Positions 17,475 through 25,055 of a DNA stretch of 64,000 nucleotides are shown here, in pieces (position 1 is the stretch's first letter; every line of letters begins with the position of its first letter). A program made the position numbers and the translations under genes. This DNA comes from Bog-473 sp963779735 (GTDB lineage Bacteria > Actinomycetota > Acidimicrobiia > Acidimicrobiales > RAAP-2). The stretch spans positions 186,001 to 250,000 of the forward strand of contig CAVZZJ010000004.1 of NCBI GenBank assembly GCA_963779735.1, given 5' to 3'. The notes under the pieces were generated by a model. The model made no database searches, was not told where the DNA came from, and saw only the letters and a list, made by a program, of their open reading frames with translations.

Positions 17475-17992
17475 GCCCGGCGCCGCCCCAGTTGGCCGCC
17501 CAGCCCCGCCACCACATCCTCTCGGTCCTGGTCGAGAACAAGGCCGGTGTCCTGTCGCGGGTGGCCGGACTGTTCAGCCGCCGCGGCTTCAACATCTACT
17601 CCCTGGCCGTCGCCCCGACCGATGAGAACGAGCACTTCAGCCGTATCACCATTGTGGTCGACGTGGAGTCGGCGCCCCTCGAGCAGGTGATCATGCAACT
17701 GGACAAGCTGGTCAACGTGGTCTCCATCGGCGAACTCTCGCCGTCCCAAGCGGTCGAGCGCGAGCTGCTCCTCGTCACCGTGGACGTCGGGCCCACCGAG
17801 CGCTCGCAGGTCATTCAGCTGGTCGACGTCTTCGGGGGCGAGGTGGTCAGCGTCGGCTCGGACCGGCTCACCGTCATGCTGGCCGGCCGTCCCGAGAAGA
17901 TCGACGACTTCGAGGGGCTGTTGGAGCAGTACACGGTGGTCGAGCTCCAGCGGACGGGGCGGGTCGCCCTGCCTAAGCTTGACCGCCACTGA
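17471..17992 (+). CDS. ilvN: Acetolactate synthase regulatory subunit IlvN
   Basis: The 173-residue partner that activates IlvB and gives valine feedback inhibition. HHILSVLVENKAGVLSRVAGLFSRRGFNIYSLAV is an N-terminal ACT domain, with a second ACT-like C-terminal domain (LLLVTVDVG onward, then QLVDVFGGEVVSVG). The GTG start at 17471 overlaps the ilvB stop by four bases, typical of coupled subunits made in fixed ratio. Confidence 0.95.
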   Translation: MSPAPPQLAAQPRHHILSVLVENKAGVLSRVAGLFSRRGFNIYSLAVAPTDENEHFSRITIVVDVESAPLEQVIMQLDKLVNVVSIGELSPSQAVERELLLVTVDVGPTERSQVIQLVDVFGGEVVSVGSDRLTVMLAGRPEKIDDFEGLLEQYTVVELQRTGRVALPKLDRH

Positions 17993-18026
17993 GGACCGAG
18001 AGAAACCGAGAGAAAGAGCACACGAT

Positions 18027-19052
18027 ATGGCGACCATGTACTACGAATCCGATGCCGACCCCAGCCTGATCGCCGGCCGAAAGGTGGCCATCCTGGGCTA
18101 CGGATCGCAGGGGCACGCGCACGCGCTCAATCTGCTCGAGTCGGGCGTGGACGTGCGCGTGGCGCTGCGCGAGGGGTCGAGCAGCCGACGCAAGGCGGAG
18201 GAAGCGGGACTCAGGGTCACCTCGCTGGCCGACGCGGCGGCCGAGGCCGACGTGATCATGATCCTGCTGCCCGACACCGAGCAGAAGGCGGCCTATGACG
18301 AGCACGTCGCGCCCCACCTCGCTGAGGGGGACTGCCTCATGTTCGCCCACGGGTTCAACATCCGCTTCGGGCAGATCGTCCCGCCGGCCGGTGTCGACGT
18401 GGCCATGGTGGCGCCCAAAGGGCCGGGCCACCTGGTGCGCCGAACCTACGCGGAGGGGGGCGGGGTTCCGTCCCTGATCGCCGTGCACCAGGACGCCAGC
18501 GGCAAGGCCCGCCAGCTGGCCCTCTCCTACGCCCACGCCATCGGGGCCACCCGAGCCGGCGTGCTCGACACGACGTTCGACGAGGAGACCGAGACCGATC
18601 TGTTCGGCGAGCAGGTGGTGCTCTGCGGTGGGTTGACCGCACTGGTGACCGCCGGCTTCGAGACGCTGGTCGACGCCGGCTACCAGCCCGAATCGGCGTA
18701 CTTCGAGTGCCTGCACGAGCTGAAGCTCATCGTCGACCTCATGTACGAGCAGGGCATCGCCGGCATGCGCTACTCCATCTCCGACACGGCCGAGTACGGC
18801 GACCTGACGCGGGGGCCTCGGGTGATCAACGCGGCGGTGCGCGCCGAAATGCAGAGGATCCTCGAGGAGATCAAGAGCGGATCCTTCGCCGAGGAGTGGA
18901 TCGACGAGAACAAGGCCGGGCGCCCGAACTTCGAAGCCCTGCGCAAGGAGGGCCAGGCGCACCCCATTGAGAAGATCGGCCAGGAGCTGCGCGCCATGAT
19001 GCCCTTCATCTCGGCCGGCAAGACGCGGGTGCAGGACGCGTCGGGAGGCTGA
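18027..19052 (+). CDS. ilvC: Ketol-acid reductoisomerase IlvC (class I)
   Basis: Rearranges and reduces acetolactate and acetohydroxybutyrate with NADPH and Mg2+. The short 341-residue class I form is present: Rossmann motif LGYGSQGHAHALNL, a phosphate-binding loop LREGSSSRRKAEEAG consistent with NADPH preference, MVAPKGPGH, and the metal-binding DLFGEQVVLCGG and later ECLHELKLIVDLMYE. ATG 18027 is preferred over the in-frame ATG 17979, which would overlap ilvN and precede a purine-rich ribosome-binding stretch. The gap from ilvN is 34 nt, so ilvBNC is very likely one transcript. Confidence 0.95.
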   Translation: MATMYYESDADPSLIAGRKVAILGYGSQGHAHALNLLESGVDVRVALREGSSSRRKAEEAGLRVTSLADAAAEADVIMILLPDTEQKAAYDEHVAPHLAEGDCLMFAHGFNIRFGQIVPPAGVDVAMVAPKGPGHLVRRTYAEGGGVPSLIAVHQDASGKARQLALSYAHAIGATRAGVLDTTFDEETETDLFGEQVVLCGGLTALVTAGFETLVDAGYQPESAYFECLHELKLIVDLMYEQGIAGMRYSISDTAEYGDLTRGPRVINAAVRAEMQRILEEIKSGSFAEEWIDENKAGRPNFEALRKEGQAHPIEKIGQELRAMMPFISAGKTRVQDASGG

Positions 19053-19090
19053 CCCCCACCGGTCCGCAGGACAAGGGCAAGCGGGCTCGA

Positions 19091-20368
19091 CTACTGAGGG
19101 CCGGCCCTCGCTGCTGCCTTCGCCGCCGCCAGTTTCCGGGCCCCAGCGATGTAGCGGGCGCTCTTCGGTCGGGCGGGGGCGATCCACCTCCATCGGCCCG
19201 GCGCCCCCTCCAACCGCCAACCGCCGTAGGTCTTGAGGTCGTGGTGCTCGGGGCACAAACGTGCGAGATTGTCGAGACACGTGGGACCACCGTCAGCGAA
19301 GTCGACCCGGCAGTGGTCGGCCTCGAGCCCTTGCCGTTTCCCGCATCCCTCTACCGCGCATGTGCGGTCTCGGACCATCAGCGCGGCAGCCACCCGCTGC
19401 GGAGGATGCCGCGTGGTCCCGGTCACCGTCCGGATGTCGACGCCGTCCCGGACCAGCAACTGCACCCCGCCCTCGCCCAGGAGCTCGGTGGCCGCCTCGA
19501 CCGAGACGGGGCCGACTCCCTCTATCTCGCAGAGCTCGCCGCTCTGGACCGACCCCCGGCGCAACGCTTCGGCATCCACGATCACCAGGGCGTGGGGCCG
19601 GCCCGCACCGCCTGGCCCGGCCGCGCCGCCTGGCCCGGCAAGGAGATCCAACAACGCGTCGAGCCGGTGGGCGTCGAGAGGCTCGCCCTTGCGGGCCTTC
19701 CAGCGTCGCTTGGCATCGGCTTCGAGTCGGGGGGCCACCTTGGCCCAGGCGACCTCGTCGCAGAGGAACTCGCCCCCGATGCCCCCACCGGGACGCTGGT
19801 GCCATCGAAGGTGGCGGCACACGTGGACACGGGCCCGCCGGGCGTGCTCGCTCTCGCGGCTGCGCGCGGCGGCCCGCAGACGGGCGGCTGCGGCGCTGAG
19901 CTCACGGTGCGACGCCCCCTGGGCGCTCAGGTCCAAGAGGGTTCCAGCCGCGCCGCCCGCCGCCGCCGTCTCGCTCACCAGCTTCAGCTGCGCCGCCGAG
20001 AGGTCGCCTTCGTGGAGGGCCCCGGTGAGGGCCGGATCGGCGGCGGCCCGCCCGGCGGCGGCCAGCCTCGACCTGGCTACTCCCGCCGAGGAGCCCGAGA
20101 CGGCACCCAGCCACTCCGCCGCCGACCCGTGACCGGCCTTGGCGTAGGAGCCGGTCTCGACCACGACCGGAGAGAAGAGGGCGATGCCCGATGCGGCTGC
20201 CCGCTCGACCTGCGCGAAGAGGTCGACCAGGGATCGCGCCTCCTCACCGGAGACCGAGCCCGGGGAGGAGTTCCGGACCAGCCGCTGGATGGTGCGGACC
20301 ACGCCCGAAAGCTCTGCGTGGACCTGCCTCTGCACGACGCTGGAAGACTGCATACCGGAAGACTGCAT
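19091..20368 (-). CDS. DUF222 / HNH endonuclease-domain protein (13E12 repeat-family type)
   Basis: A 425-residue protein with the helical, Ala-rich DUF222 N-terminal region (AVSGSSAGVARSRLAAAGRA, SAAQLKLVSETAAAGG) and a C-terminal HNH nuclease domain: RDRTCAVEGC, EADHCRVDFADGGPTCLDNLARLCPEHHDLK, with the H-N-H residues and two Cys pairs visible. These proteins are abundant and repeated in mycobacteria and relatives and are often associated with mobile DNA, but none of the usual transposon or phage neighbours are here. The N-terminus begins MQSSGMQSS, produced by a 15-bp tandem duplication. It is oriented against ilvC. Biological role unknown. Confidence 0.85.
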   Translation of the reverse strand: MQSSGMQSSSVVQRQVHAELSGVVRTIQRLVRNSSPGSVSGEEARSLVDLFAQVERAAASGIALFSPVVVETGSYAKAGHGSAAEWLGAVSGSSAGVARSRLAAAGRAAADPALTGALHEGDLSAAQLKLVSETAAAGGAAGTLLDLSAQGASHRELSAAAARLRAAARSRESEHARRARVHVCRHLRWHQRPGGGIGGEFLCDEVAWAKVAPRLEADAKRRWKARKGEPLDAHRLDALLDLLAGPGGAAGPGGAGRPHALVIVDAEALRRGSVQSGELCEIEGVGPVSVEAATELLGEGGVQLLVRDGVDIRTVTGTTRHPPQRVAAALMVRDRTCAVEGCGKRQGLEADHCRVDFADGGPTCLDNLARLCPEHHDLKTYGGWRLEGAPGRWRWIAPARPKSARYIAGARKLAAAKAAARAGPQ

Positions 20369-20371
20369 ACC
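20342..20371 (+). repeat. Perfect 15-bp tandem duplication at the start of the DUF222 gene
   Basis: The unit GGAAGACTGCATACC occurs twice back to back (20342-20356 and 20357-20371). On the minus strand each copy supplies an ATG, giving the DUF222 protein two alternative starts five residues apart. The repeat suggests recent slippage and a possible way to vary the start site. Confidence 0.8.
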
Positions 20372-20433
20372 GACAGCCTAAGAAACGGTTGTATCACGGT
20401 CGCCGACAAGGATCATCGACAGAGGAGCAAGGC

Positions 20434-20724
20434 ATGTGCCGAAACATCACCACCCTCAGGGGTCTCCAGCCGGAGGCCACGCCTGAGGAGATAGAGGCGG
20501 CGGCCCGACAGTACGTCCGCAAGGTCAGCGGCGTGCAGGCCACCTCGGAGCGGACGCTGGACGCGTTCGAGCGTGCGGTCAGCGTCGTCACCGCGGCCAC
20601 GGCCGAGCTCTTGGCCGAGCTGCCGCCTCGGCAGCAGCCGCCGCCCACCCTGCCGCCGCTCCGGCGGCTCCGCACAGCCGGCCCGGCGGCGGGCGCTACG
20701 CCAGCGCGCCCACCACGTGGTTGA
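20434..20724 (+). CDS. DUF2277 family protein
   Basis: A 96-residue protein with the highly conserved DUF2277 opening MCRNITTLRGLQPEATPEEI and later AARQYVRKVSGVQ and FERAVSVVTAATAELLAELPPR. The C-terminal third is Pro/Arg-rich and poorly conserved. The family is widespread but has no known function. ATG 20434 follows a good AGAGGAG ribosome site. Its last 29 nt overlap the end of the convergent serC gene. Confidence 0.85.
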   Translation: MCRNITTLRGLQPEATPEEIEAAARQYVRKVSGVQATSERTLDAFERAVSVVTAATAELLAELPPRQQPPPTLPPLRRLRTAGPAAGATPARPPRG

Positions 20725-21850
20725 TGCAGGCACACAGCGAGGCGACATCGTCGGGCTCAATGGCGGGGAACATGGCGATGCGGAGCTGATTCCGGCCGAG
20801 TTTGCGGTACGGCTCGGTGTCCACGATGCCGTTGGCCCGCAGCACCGCCGCCACGGCCGCCGCGTCGACGGCGTCGACGAAGTCGATGGTGCCCACCACG
20901 TGGCTGCGCTGCAGCGGGTTCTGGACGAACGGACGGGCGAAGTCGGACTGCTCGGCCCAGGTGTAGAGGATGTCGGCCGAGCGATCGCAGCGTGACGCCG
21001 TCCACTCCAGGCCGCCGTTGGCGTTCATCCAGTCGAGCTGCTCGGCCAGCAGGTAGATGGTGGCGAGGGCAGGCGTGTTGTAGGTCTGGTCCAGCACCGA
21101 GTTGTCCACGGCCGTCTTGAGGTCCAGGAAGGTGGGGATCCAGCGCCCCGAGGAGACGATCCGCTCGACCCGTTCCAGCGCCGCCGGCGACATGAGCGCG
21201 ATCCACAGCCCGCCGTCGCTGGCGAAGCACTTCTGGGGGGCGAGGTAGTAGGCGTCGAACTCGGTGGCGTCGACCCGCAGGCCACCGGCACCCGACGTGC
21301 CGTCCACGGCCACCAGGCCGCCCCCGTCTGCGGGGAGGGCCGCTCCCTCGGGGCGGCGGATGGGCATGGCCACCCCGGTGGAGGTCTCGTTGTGAGTGAG
21401 GGCGTAGAGATCGACGGAGGCGTCGGCCAGGGGGAGAGGGTGGGTCCCCACCTCCGACTCAATGATCTGGGGGTCCTTGAGGTGGGGAGCCGTGGCGGCG
21501 CAGGAGGCGAACTTCGAGGAGAACTCACCGAAGCTGAGGTGCTGGCTCTGCGCCTCAATCAGGCCGAACGTGGCGGCATCCCAGAAGCAGGTCGTGCCGC
21601 CGTTGCCGAGCACGACCTCGTACCCCTCGGGCAGCGAGAACAGGTCCCGGAACCCGCTGCGAACGCGCCCCACCTGTGCCTTGACCGTCCTCTGGCGATG
21701 GCTGGTCCCCAAGTACGTGGTCGCGACCTCCGCCAGCGCGGTGACCTGCTCGGGTCGGACCTTGGACGGTCCGGAACCGAAGCGGCCGTCGGTGGGCCTG
21801 AGCTCGGCGGGAATGATGATGTCGGGGGTATCGGGCACGTATGGAATCAT
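20696..21850 (-). CDS. serC: Phosphoserine aminotransferase SerC, mycobacterial type
   Basis: Converts 3-phosphohydroxypyruvate and glutamate to phosphoserine. The 384-residue sequence follows the actinobacterial SerC pattern closely: DGRFGSGPSKVRPEQ, GTSHRQ, LGNGGTTCFWDAA, HNETSTGVA, the PLP lysine in APQKCFASDGGLW, and the tail NGIVDTEPYRKLGRNQLRIAMFP. ATG 21850 (MIPYVPDTP) is the start. The gene diverges from the aspartate aminotransferase with very little space between them, and serA lies just beyond, so the phosphorylated serine pathway genes serC and serA flank an aminotransferase. Confidence 0.95.
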   Translation of the reverse strand: MIPYVPDTPDIIIPAELRPTDGRFGSGPSKVRPEQVTALAEVATTYLGTSHRQRTVKAQVGRVRSGFRDLFSLPEGYEVVLGNGGTTCFWDAATFGLIEAQSQHLSFGEFSSKFASCAATAPHLKDPQIIESEVGTHPLPLADASVDLYALTHNETSTGVAMPIRRPEGAALPADGGGLVAVDGTSGAGGLRVDATEFDAYYLAPQKCFASDGGLWIALMSPAALERVERIVSSGRWIPTFLDLKTAVDNSVLDQTYNTPALATIYLLAEQLDWMNANGGLEWTASRCDRSADILYTWAEQSDFARPFVQNPLQRSHVVGTIDFVDAVDAAAVAAVLRANGIVDTEPYRKLGRNQLRIAMFPAIEPDDVASLCACINHVVGALA

Positions 21851-21857
21851 TGCATCC

Positions 21858-23089
21858 GTGACGACGACCCCCGACGCGCCGCCCAATTTCGCCGCATCTC
21901 TCGACGTGCCGCCGCGGTGGCGCCGTCGGCCACGTTGGCCGTCGACGCCAAGGCGAAGGCGTTGCAGGCGGCGGGCGAGCATGTGATCGGGTTTGGGGCG
22001 GGCGAGCCCGACTTCCCCACTCCGGCCCACATCGTCGAGGCGGCGGTCACCGCCTGCCGCGACCCGGCCAACCACCGGTATACCCCGACCGGCGGGATCC
22101 CGGCCCTGCGGGAGGCCATCGCCATCAAGACGGCGAGGGACTCGGGGTATGCGGTCACGGCCCAACAGGTGCTGGTGACCAACGGGGGGAAGCAGGCCAT
22201 CGCCAACGCATTCGCCGTCCTGTGCGACCCGGGCGACGAGATCCTCGTCCTGGCCCCCTTCTGGACCACCTATCCCGAGGCGATCGCACTGGCCGGCGGG
22301 GTGCCCGTCGTGGTGGCCTCCGACGAGAGCACCGGATTCCGCTCGTCCGTCGAGGACCTCGAGTCGGCGGTGACGCCCCGGACCAAGGCGCTGCTCTTCG
22401 TCTCGCCGTCCAACCCGACCGGGGCCGTGTACCCCCCCGATGAGATCGCCGCCATCGGGCGCTGGGCCGTCGATCGCGGCCTGTGGGTGCTGACCGACGA
22501 GATCTACGAGCACCTGGTCTACGGCGGGGCCGTCCACCGTTCGATGCCGGTGCTGGTGCCCGAGCTGGCCGACAGGTGCCTGGTGGCCAACGGCGTAGCC
22601 AAGACCTACGCCATGACCGGATGGCGCGTGGGCTGGCTCATCGGCCCGGTCGACGTCGTCACGGCGGCCACCAACATCCAGAGCCACGAGACCTCCAACG
22701 TGTCCAACGTGGCCCAGCGGGCGGCGCTGGCCGCGGTCTCGGGGGGATTGGACGACGTGGCCATGATGCGCGCCGCCTTCGACCGTCGGCGTGGCACGAT
22801 CATCCGCATGCTCAACGAGATCGAGGGCGTTGTCTGCGTCGAGCCCGAGGGTGCCTTCTACGCCTTTCCGTCGGTCAAGGGAGTCCTGGGGAAGTCGCTG
22901 CGAGGGAAGCGACCCCAGACCAGCGCCGAACTGGCCGAGCTGTGCATCAACGAGGCCAAGGTGGCGGTGGTCCCGGGCGAGGCGTTCGGTGCTCCGGGTT
23001 ACTTCCGCATGTCCTACGCACTGGGCGATGACGACCTCGTGGAGGGAGTGTCGCGCCTGGCGGCCCTCTTCGCACAAGCGCAAGACTGA
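21858..23089 (+). CDS. aspC: Aspartate aminotransferase, class I PLP (apparent N-terminal frameshift)
   Basis: A class I/II aminotransferase that likely interconverts aspartate and oxaloacetate. Core motifs: GFGAGEPDFPTP, YTPTGGIPALREA, VSPSNPTGAVYP, TDEIYEHLVY, the PLP lysine in VAKTYAMTGWRVGW, and the C-terminal PGEAFGAPGYFRMSYA. GTG 21858 opens MTTTPDAPPNFA, but the conserved continuation RISRRAAAVAPSATLAVDAK is in another frame; restoring one base near 21888-21894 joins them. As written, the main frame has a GTG start at 21917 that would give 390 aa but would drop the ISRR segment. Which start is used cannot be decided here. Gene name is by family. Confidence 0.85.
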
Positions 23090-23106
23090 GTGAGGAGACC
23101 ACTGCG

Positions 23107-24675
23107 GTGGCACGTGTACTCGTAACGGAGAAGATCGCCCAGAGCGGGCTGGACCTGCTGGCCGATGCCGGCCACGACGTCGACATCCAAGAGGAGCTGG
23201 GCTCCGAGGAGCTGCTGGGCGCCATCGTCGGGGCCCAGGCGCTCATCATCCGCTCCGCCACCCAGGTGACCGCCGAGGTTCTTCAGGCTGGCACCTCCCT
23301 CCAAGTGGTCGGTCGCGCCGGGGTCGGCCTGGACAACGTCGACGTGGCCGCGGCGACCGCGCGTGGGGTCATGGTCGTCAATGCGCCGACCTCCAACATC
23401 CTCTCGGTGGCCGAGCAGGCCATGGCGCTGCTCCTGGCTCAGGCCCGCAACATCCCCCAGGCGCACGCCTCCCTGGTGGCCGGGCGATGGGAGCGTTCGA
23501 AGTGGGAGGGCGTCGAGCTCCACGGCAAGGTCCTCGGGGTTGTCGGGTTGGGCCGGGCCGGCTCGTTGGTGGCGCAGCGCGCCCACGCCTTCGGCATGGA
23601 GCTGATCGGCTACGACCCCTTTGTGGCACCCGAGCGGGCCCGGGCCATGGGGGTTCGACTGGTGACGATCGACGAGCTGGTGGGCGAGGCCGACTTCGTC
23701 TCCATCCATACGCCCAAGACTCCGGAGACCATCGGGCTGTTCGGACGGGAGCTCCTGGCCAAGGCCAAACCGGGCATCCGCATCGTCAACACCGCCCGGG
23801 GAGGAATCGTCGACGAGGAGGCCCTGGCCGAGGCCATACGCAACGGCATCGTGGCCGGTGCCGGGCTCGACGTCTTCGCCAAGGAGCCGTGTACGGAGTC
23901 CCCGCTCTTCGAGCTGCCCCAGGTCGTCGTGTCCCCGCACCTCGGCGCTTCGACCGAGGAGGCGCAGGACAAGGCCGGGGTCACCATCGCCGAGCAGGTA
24001 CTGCTCTCGCTGTCGGGCGACTTCGTCCCCTACGCCGTCAACGTGGCCGCCAGCGATGTGTCCGACGTCGTGCGCCCCTTCATGCCTCTGGCCGAGCAGC
24101 TGGGGAGGATCTTCGGCTGTCTGCACGATGGGCTGCCCGACGGCCTGGAGATCGAGTGCCAGGGCGAGCTGGCCGCGGAGGGCACCGGCATCCTGACGCT
24201 CTCCGCGCTCAAGGGGGTCTTCGGCGGCTCCACCGACGACCCGGTCTCCTACGTCAACGCCCCCCAGCTGGCCGAGCAACGCGGCCTGGACGTGCGCGAG
24301 ATTTCGACGGCCACCTCACGCGACTACAAGTCGTTGATCACACTGCGCTCGAAGTCCCATTCGATCGCAGGGACGCTGAGCTCGGTGGGCCGCCGTAGCG
24401 AGCGCATCGTGATGGTGGACGACCACCTGGTCGAGGTGCCGCCCTCGCCCCACATGCTGGTGGTGCGCAACGACGACCGGCCCGGCATGATCGGGCTGGT
24501 CGGGACCTCTCTCGGCGCGGCCGACATCTCCATCTCGTCCATGGCGGTCGGACCAAGCCCAACGGCAGCGACGGCGATGATGGTGATATCGACGTCCGCG
24601 TCGGCGCCCGATGCCGTGGTCGATCAGCTGCGCGGGGAAGAGGGGATCCTCGACATCCACCGCGTCAGTCTGTAG
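23107..24675 (+). CDS. serA: D-3-phosphoglycerate dehydrogenase SerA (type with ASB and ACT domains)
   Basis: First enzyme of serine synthesis, oxidising 3-phosphoglycerate with NAD+. The 522 residues fit the long actinobacterial form: substrate domain, Rossmann domain (VVGLGRAGSLVAQRA), catalytic Arg, Glu and His region (NTARGGIVDEEAL; SPHLGASTEEAQ), an inserted ASB domain, and a C-terminal ACT domain (MLVVRNDDRPGMIGLVG) that senses serine. GTG 23107 starts 17 nt after the aminotransferase stop, so the two are probably one transcript. Its final 11 nt overlap a small convergent frame. Confidence 0.95.
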   Translation: MARVLVTEKIAQSGLDLLADAGHDVDIQEELGSEELLGAIVGAQALIIRSATQVTAEVLQAGTSLQVVGRAGVGLDNVDVAAATARGVMVVNAPTSNILSVAEQAMALLLAQARNIPQAHASLVAGRWERSKWEGVELHGKVLGVVGLGRAGSLVAQRAHAFGMELIGYDPFVAPERARAMGVRLVTIDELVGEADFVSIHTPKTPETIGLFGRELLAKAKPGIRIVNTARGGIVDEEALAEAIRNGIVAGAGLDVFAKEPCTESPLFELPQVVVSPHLGASTEEAQDKAGVTIAEQVLLSLSGDFVPYAVNVAASDVSDVVRPFMPLAEQLGRIFGCLHDGLPDGLEIECQGELAAEGTGILTLSALKGVFGGSTDDPVSYVNAPQLAEQRGLDVREISTATSRDYKSLITLRSKSHSIAGTLSSVGRRSERIVMVDDHLVEVPPSPHMLVVRNDDRPGMIGLVGTSLGAADISISSMAVGPSPTAATAMMVISTSASAPDAVVDQLRGEEGILDIHRVSL

Positions 24676-24835
24676 CGCGCCGGGGGACGCTCGGCCACGT
24701 ATCGAGGCTGCCGACGACCGGTTGGGTGCCGCTGAGGGGGCGCTGCGGGGAACGGTCGAGGAGCACGGCCCGTACGACGCCCACGAGGGCGGCGACCACG
24801 GCGGCGCGCAGCAGAACGGTCAAGGGGCGTCGCAT
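24665..24835 (-). CDS. Small membrane-anchored protein (56 aa), hypothetical
   Basis: A 56-codon frame from ATG (24835) to TGA (24665-24667). A basic MRRPLT is followed by a hydrophobic helix LLRAAVVAALVGVVRAVLL, then a polar tail containing GTQPVVGSLDTWPSVPRR. It lies tail to tail with serA, overlapping its stop by 11 nt, and diverges from the leuA leader promoter. The N-in anchor with a Trp-Pro-containing soluble tail looks like a real small actinobacterial membrane protein, but no family is recognised. Confidence 0.45.
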   Translation of the reverse strand: MRRPLTVLLRAAVVAALVGVVRAVLLDRSPQRPLSGTQPVVGSLDTWPSVPRRATD

Positions 24836-24870
24836 CGGGCCAGGCTATCCGCGTGCGCCGCCCCCCGTTC

Positions 24871-24899
24871 TTGACGTTGGTCTCCTCCGATGGGACAAT
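24871..24899 (+). promoter_or_regulatory. Predicted promoter of the leuA leader
   Basis: TTGACG at 24871-24876 and GACAAT at 24894-24899, spaced by 17 nt, form the best promoter-like pair in this gap. Transcription would start near 24906, only a few bases before the leader ATG at 24910. The 380-nt gap 24676-25055 holds, in order, the small minus-strand frame, this promoter, the leader and the attenuator. Confidence 0.6.
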
Positions 24900-24909
24900 T
24901 GCGACAATT

Positions 24910-24948
24910 ATGGTGCGGGCGACATCGACCAACCTGCTGCTTACCTGA
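24910..24948 (+). CDS. leuL: leuA leader peptide (12 aa, three consecutive Leu)
   Basis: Twelve codons, ATG 24910 to TGA 24946-24948, read MVRATSTNLLLT. The three leucine codons CTG-CTG-CTT sit next to the stop, with CTT rare in this genome. A 7-8 bp hairpin (24951-24957 with 24966-24972, loop starting CCACA) follows two bases after the stop, then the terminator. This is a textbook leucine attenuation leader and predicts that leuA is switched off when leucyl-tRNA is plentiful. Confidence 0.8.
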   Translation: MVRATSTNLLLT

Positions 24949-24978
24949 CGGCGAACGCCACATCGCGTTCGCTCGCAA

Positions 24979-25010
24979 CCTCCTGAGCCAAATCGGCCAG
25001 GGGGTTTTTT
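24979..25010 (+). terminator. leuA attenuator (rho-independent terminator)
   Basis: The strand CCTCCTGAGCC (24979-24989) pairs with GGCCAGGGGG (24995-25004) around an AAATC loop, with one bulged A and one T-G pair, and is followed directly by six T residues (25005-25010). It is a strong intrinsic terminator placed 46 nt before the leuA start, so it must be overcome for leuA to be transcribed. Confidence 0.85.
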
Positions 25011-25055
25011 GTTGGGCGGACCACTGGGCGGACCACGACGGGAAGGAAGAGAAAG

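Noticed and set aside
21392..21857. Extension of the aminotransferase frame to 21392
   Set aside because: This part is antisense to serC and has no similarity to aminotransferases.
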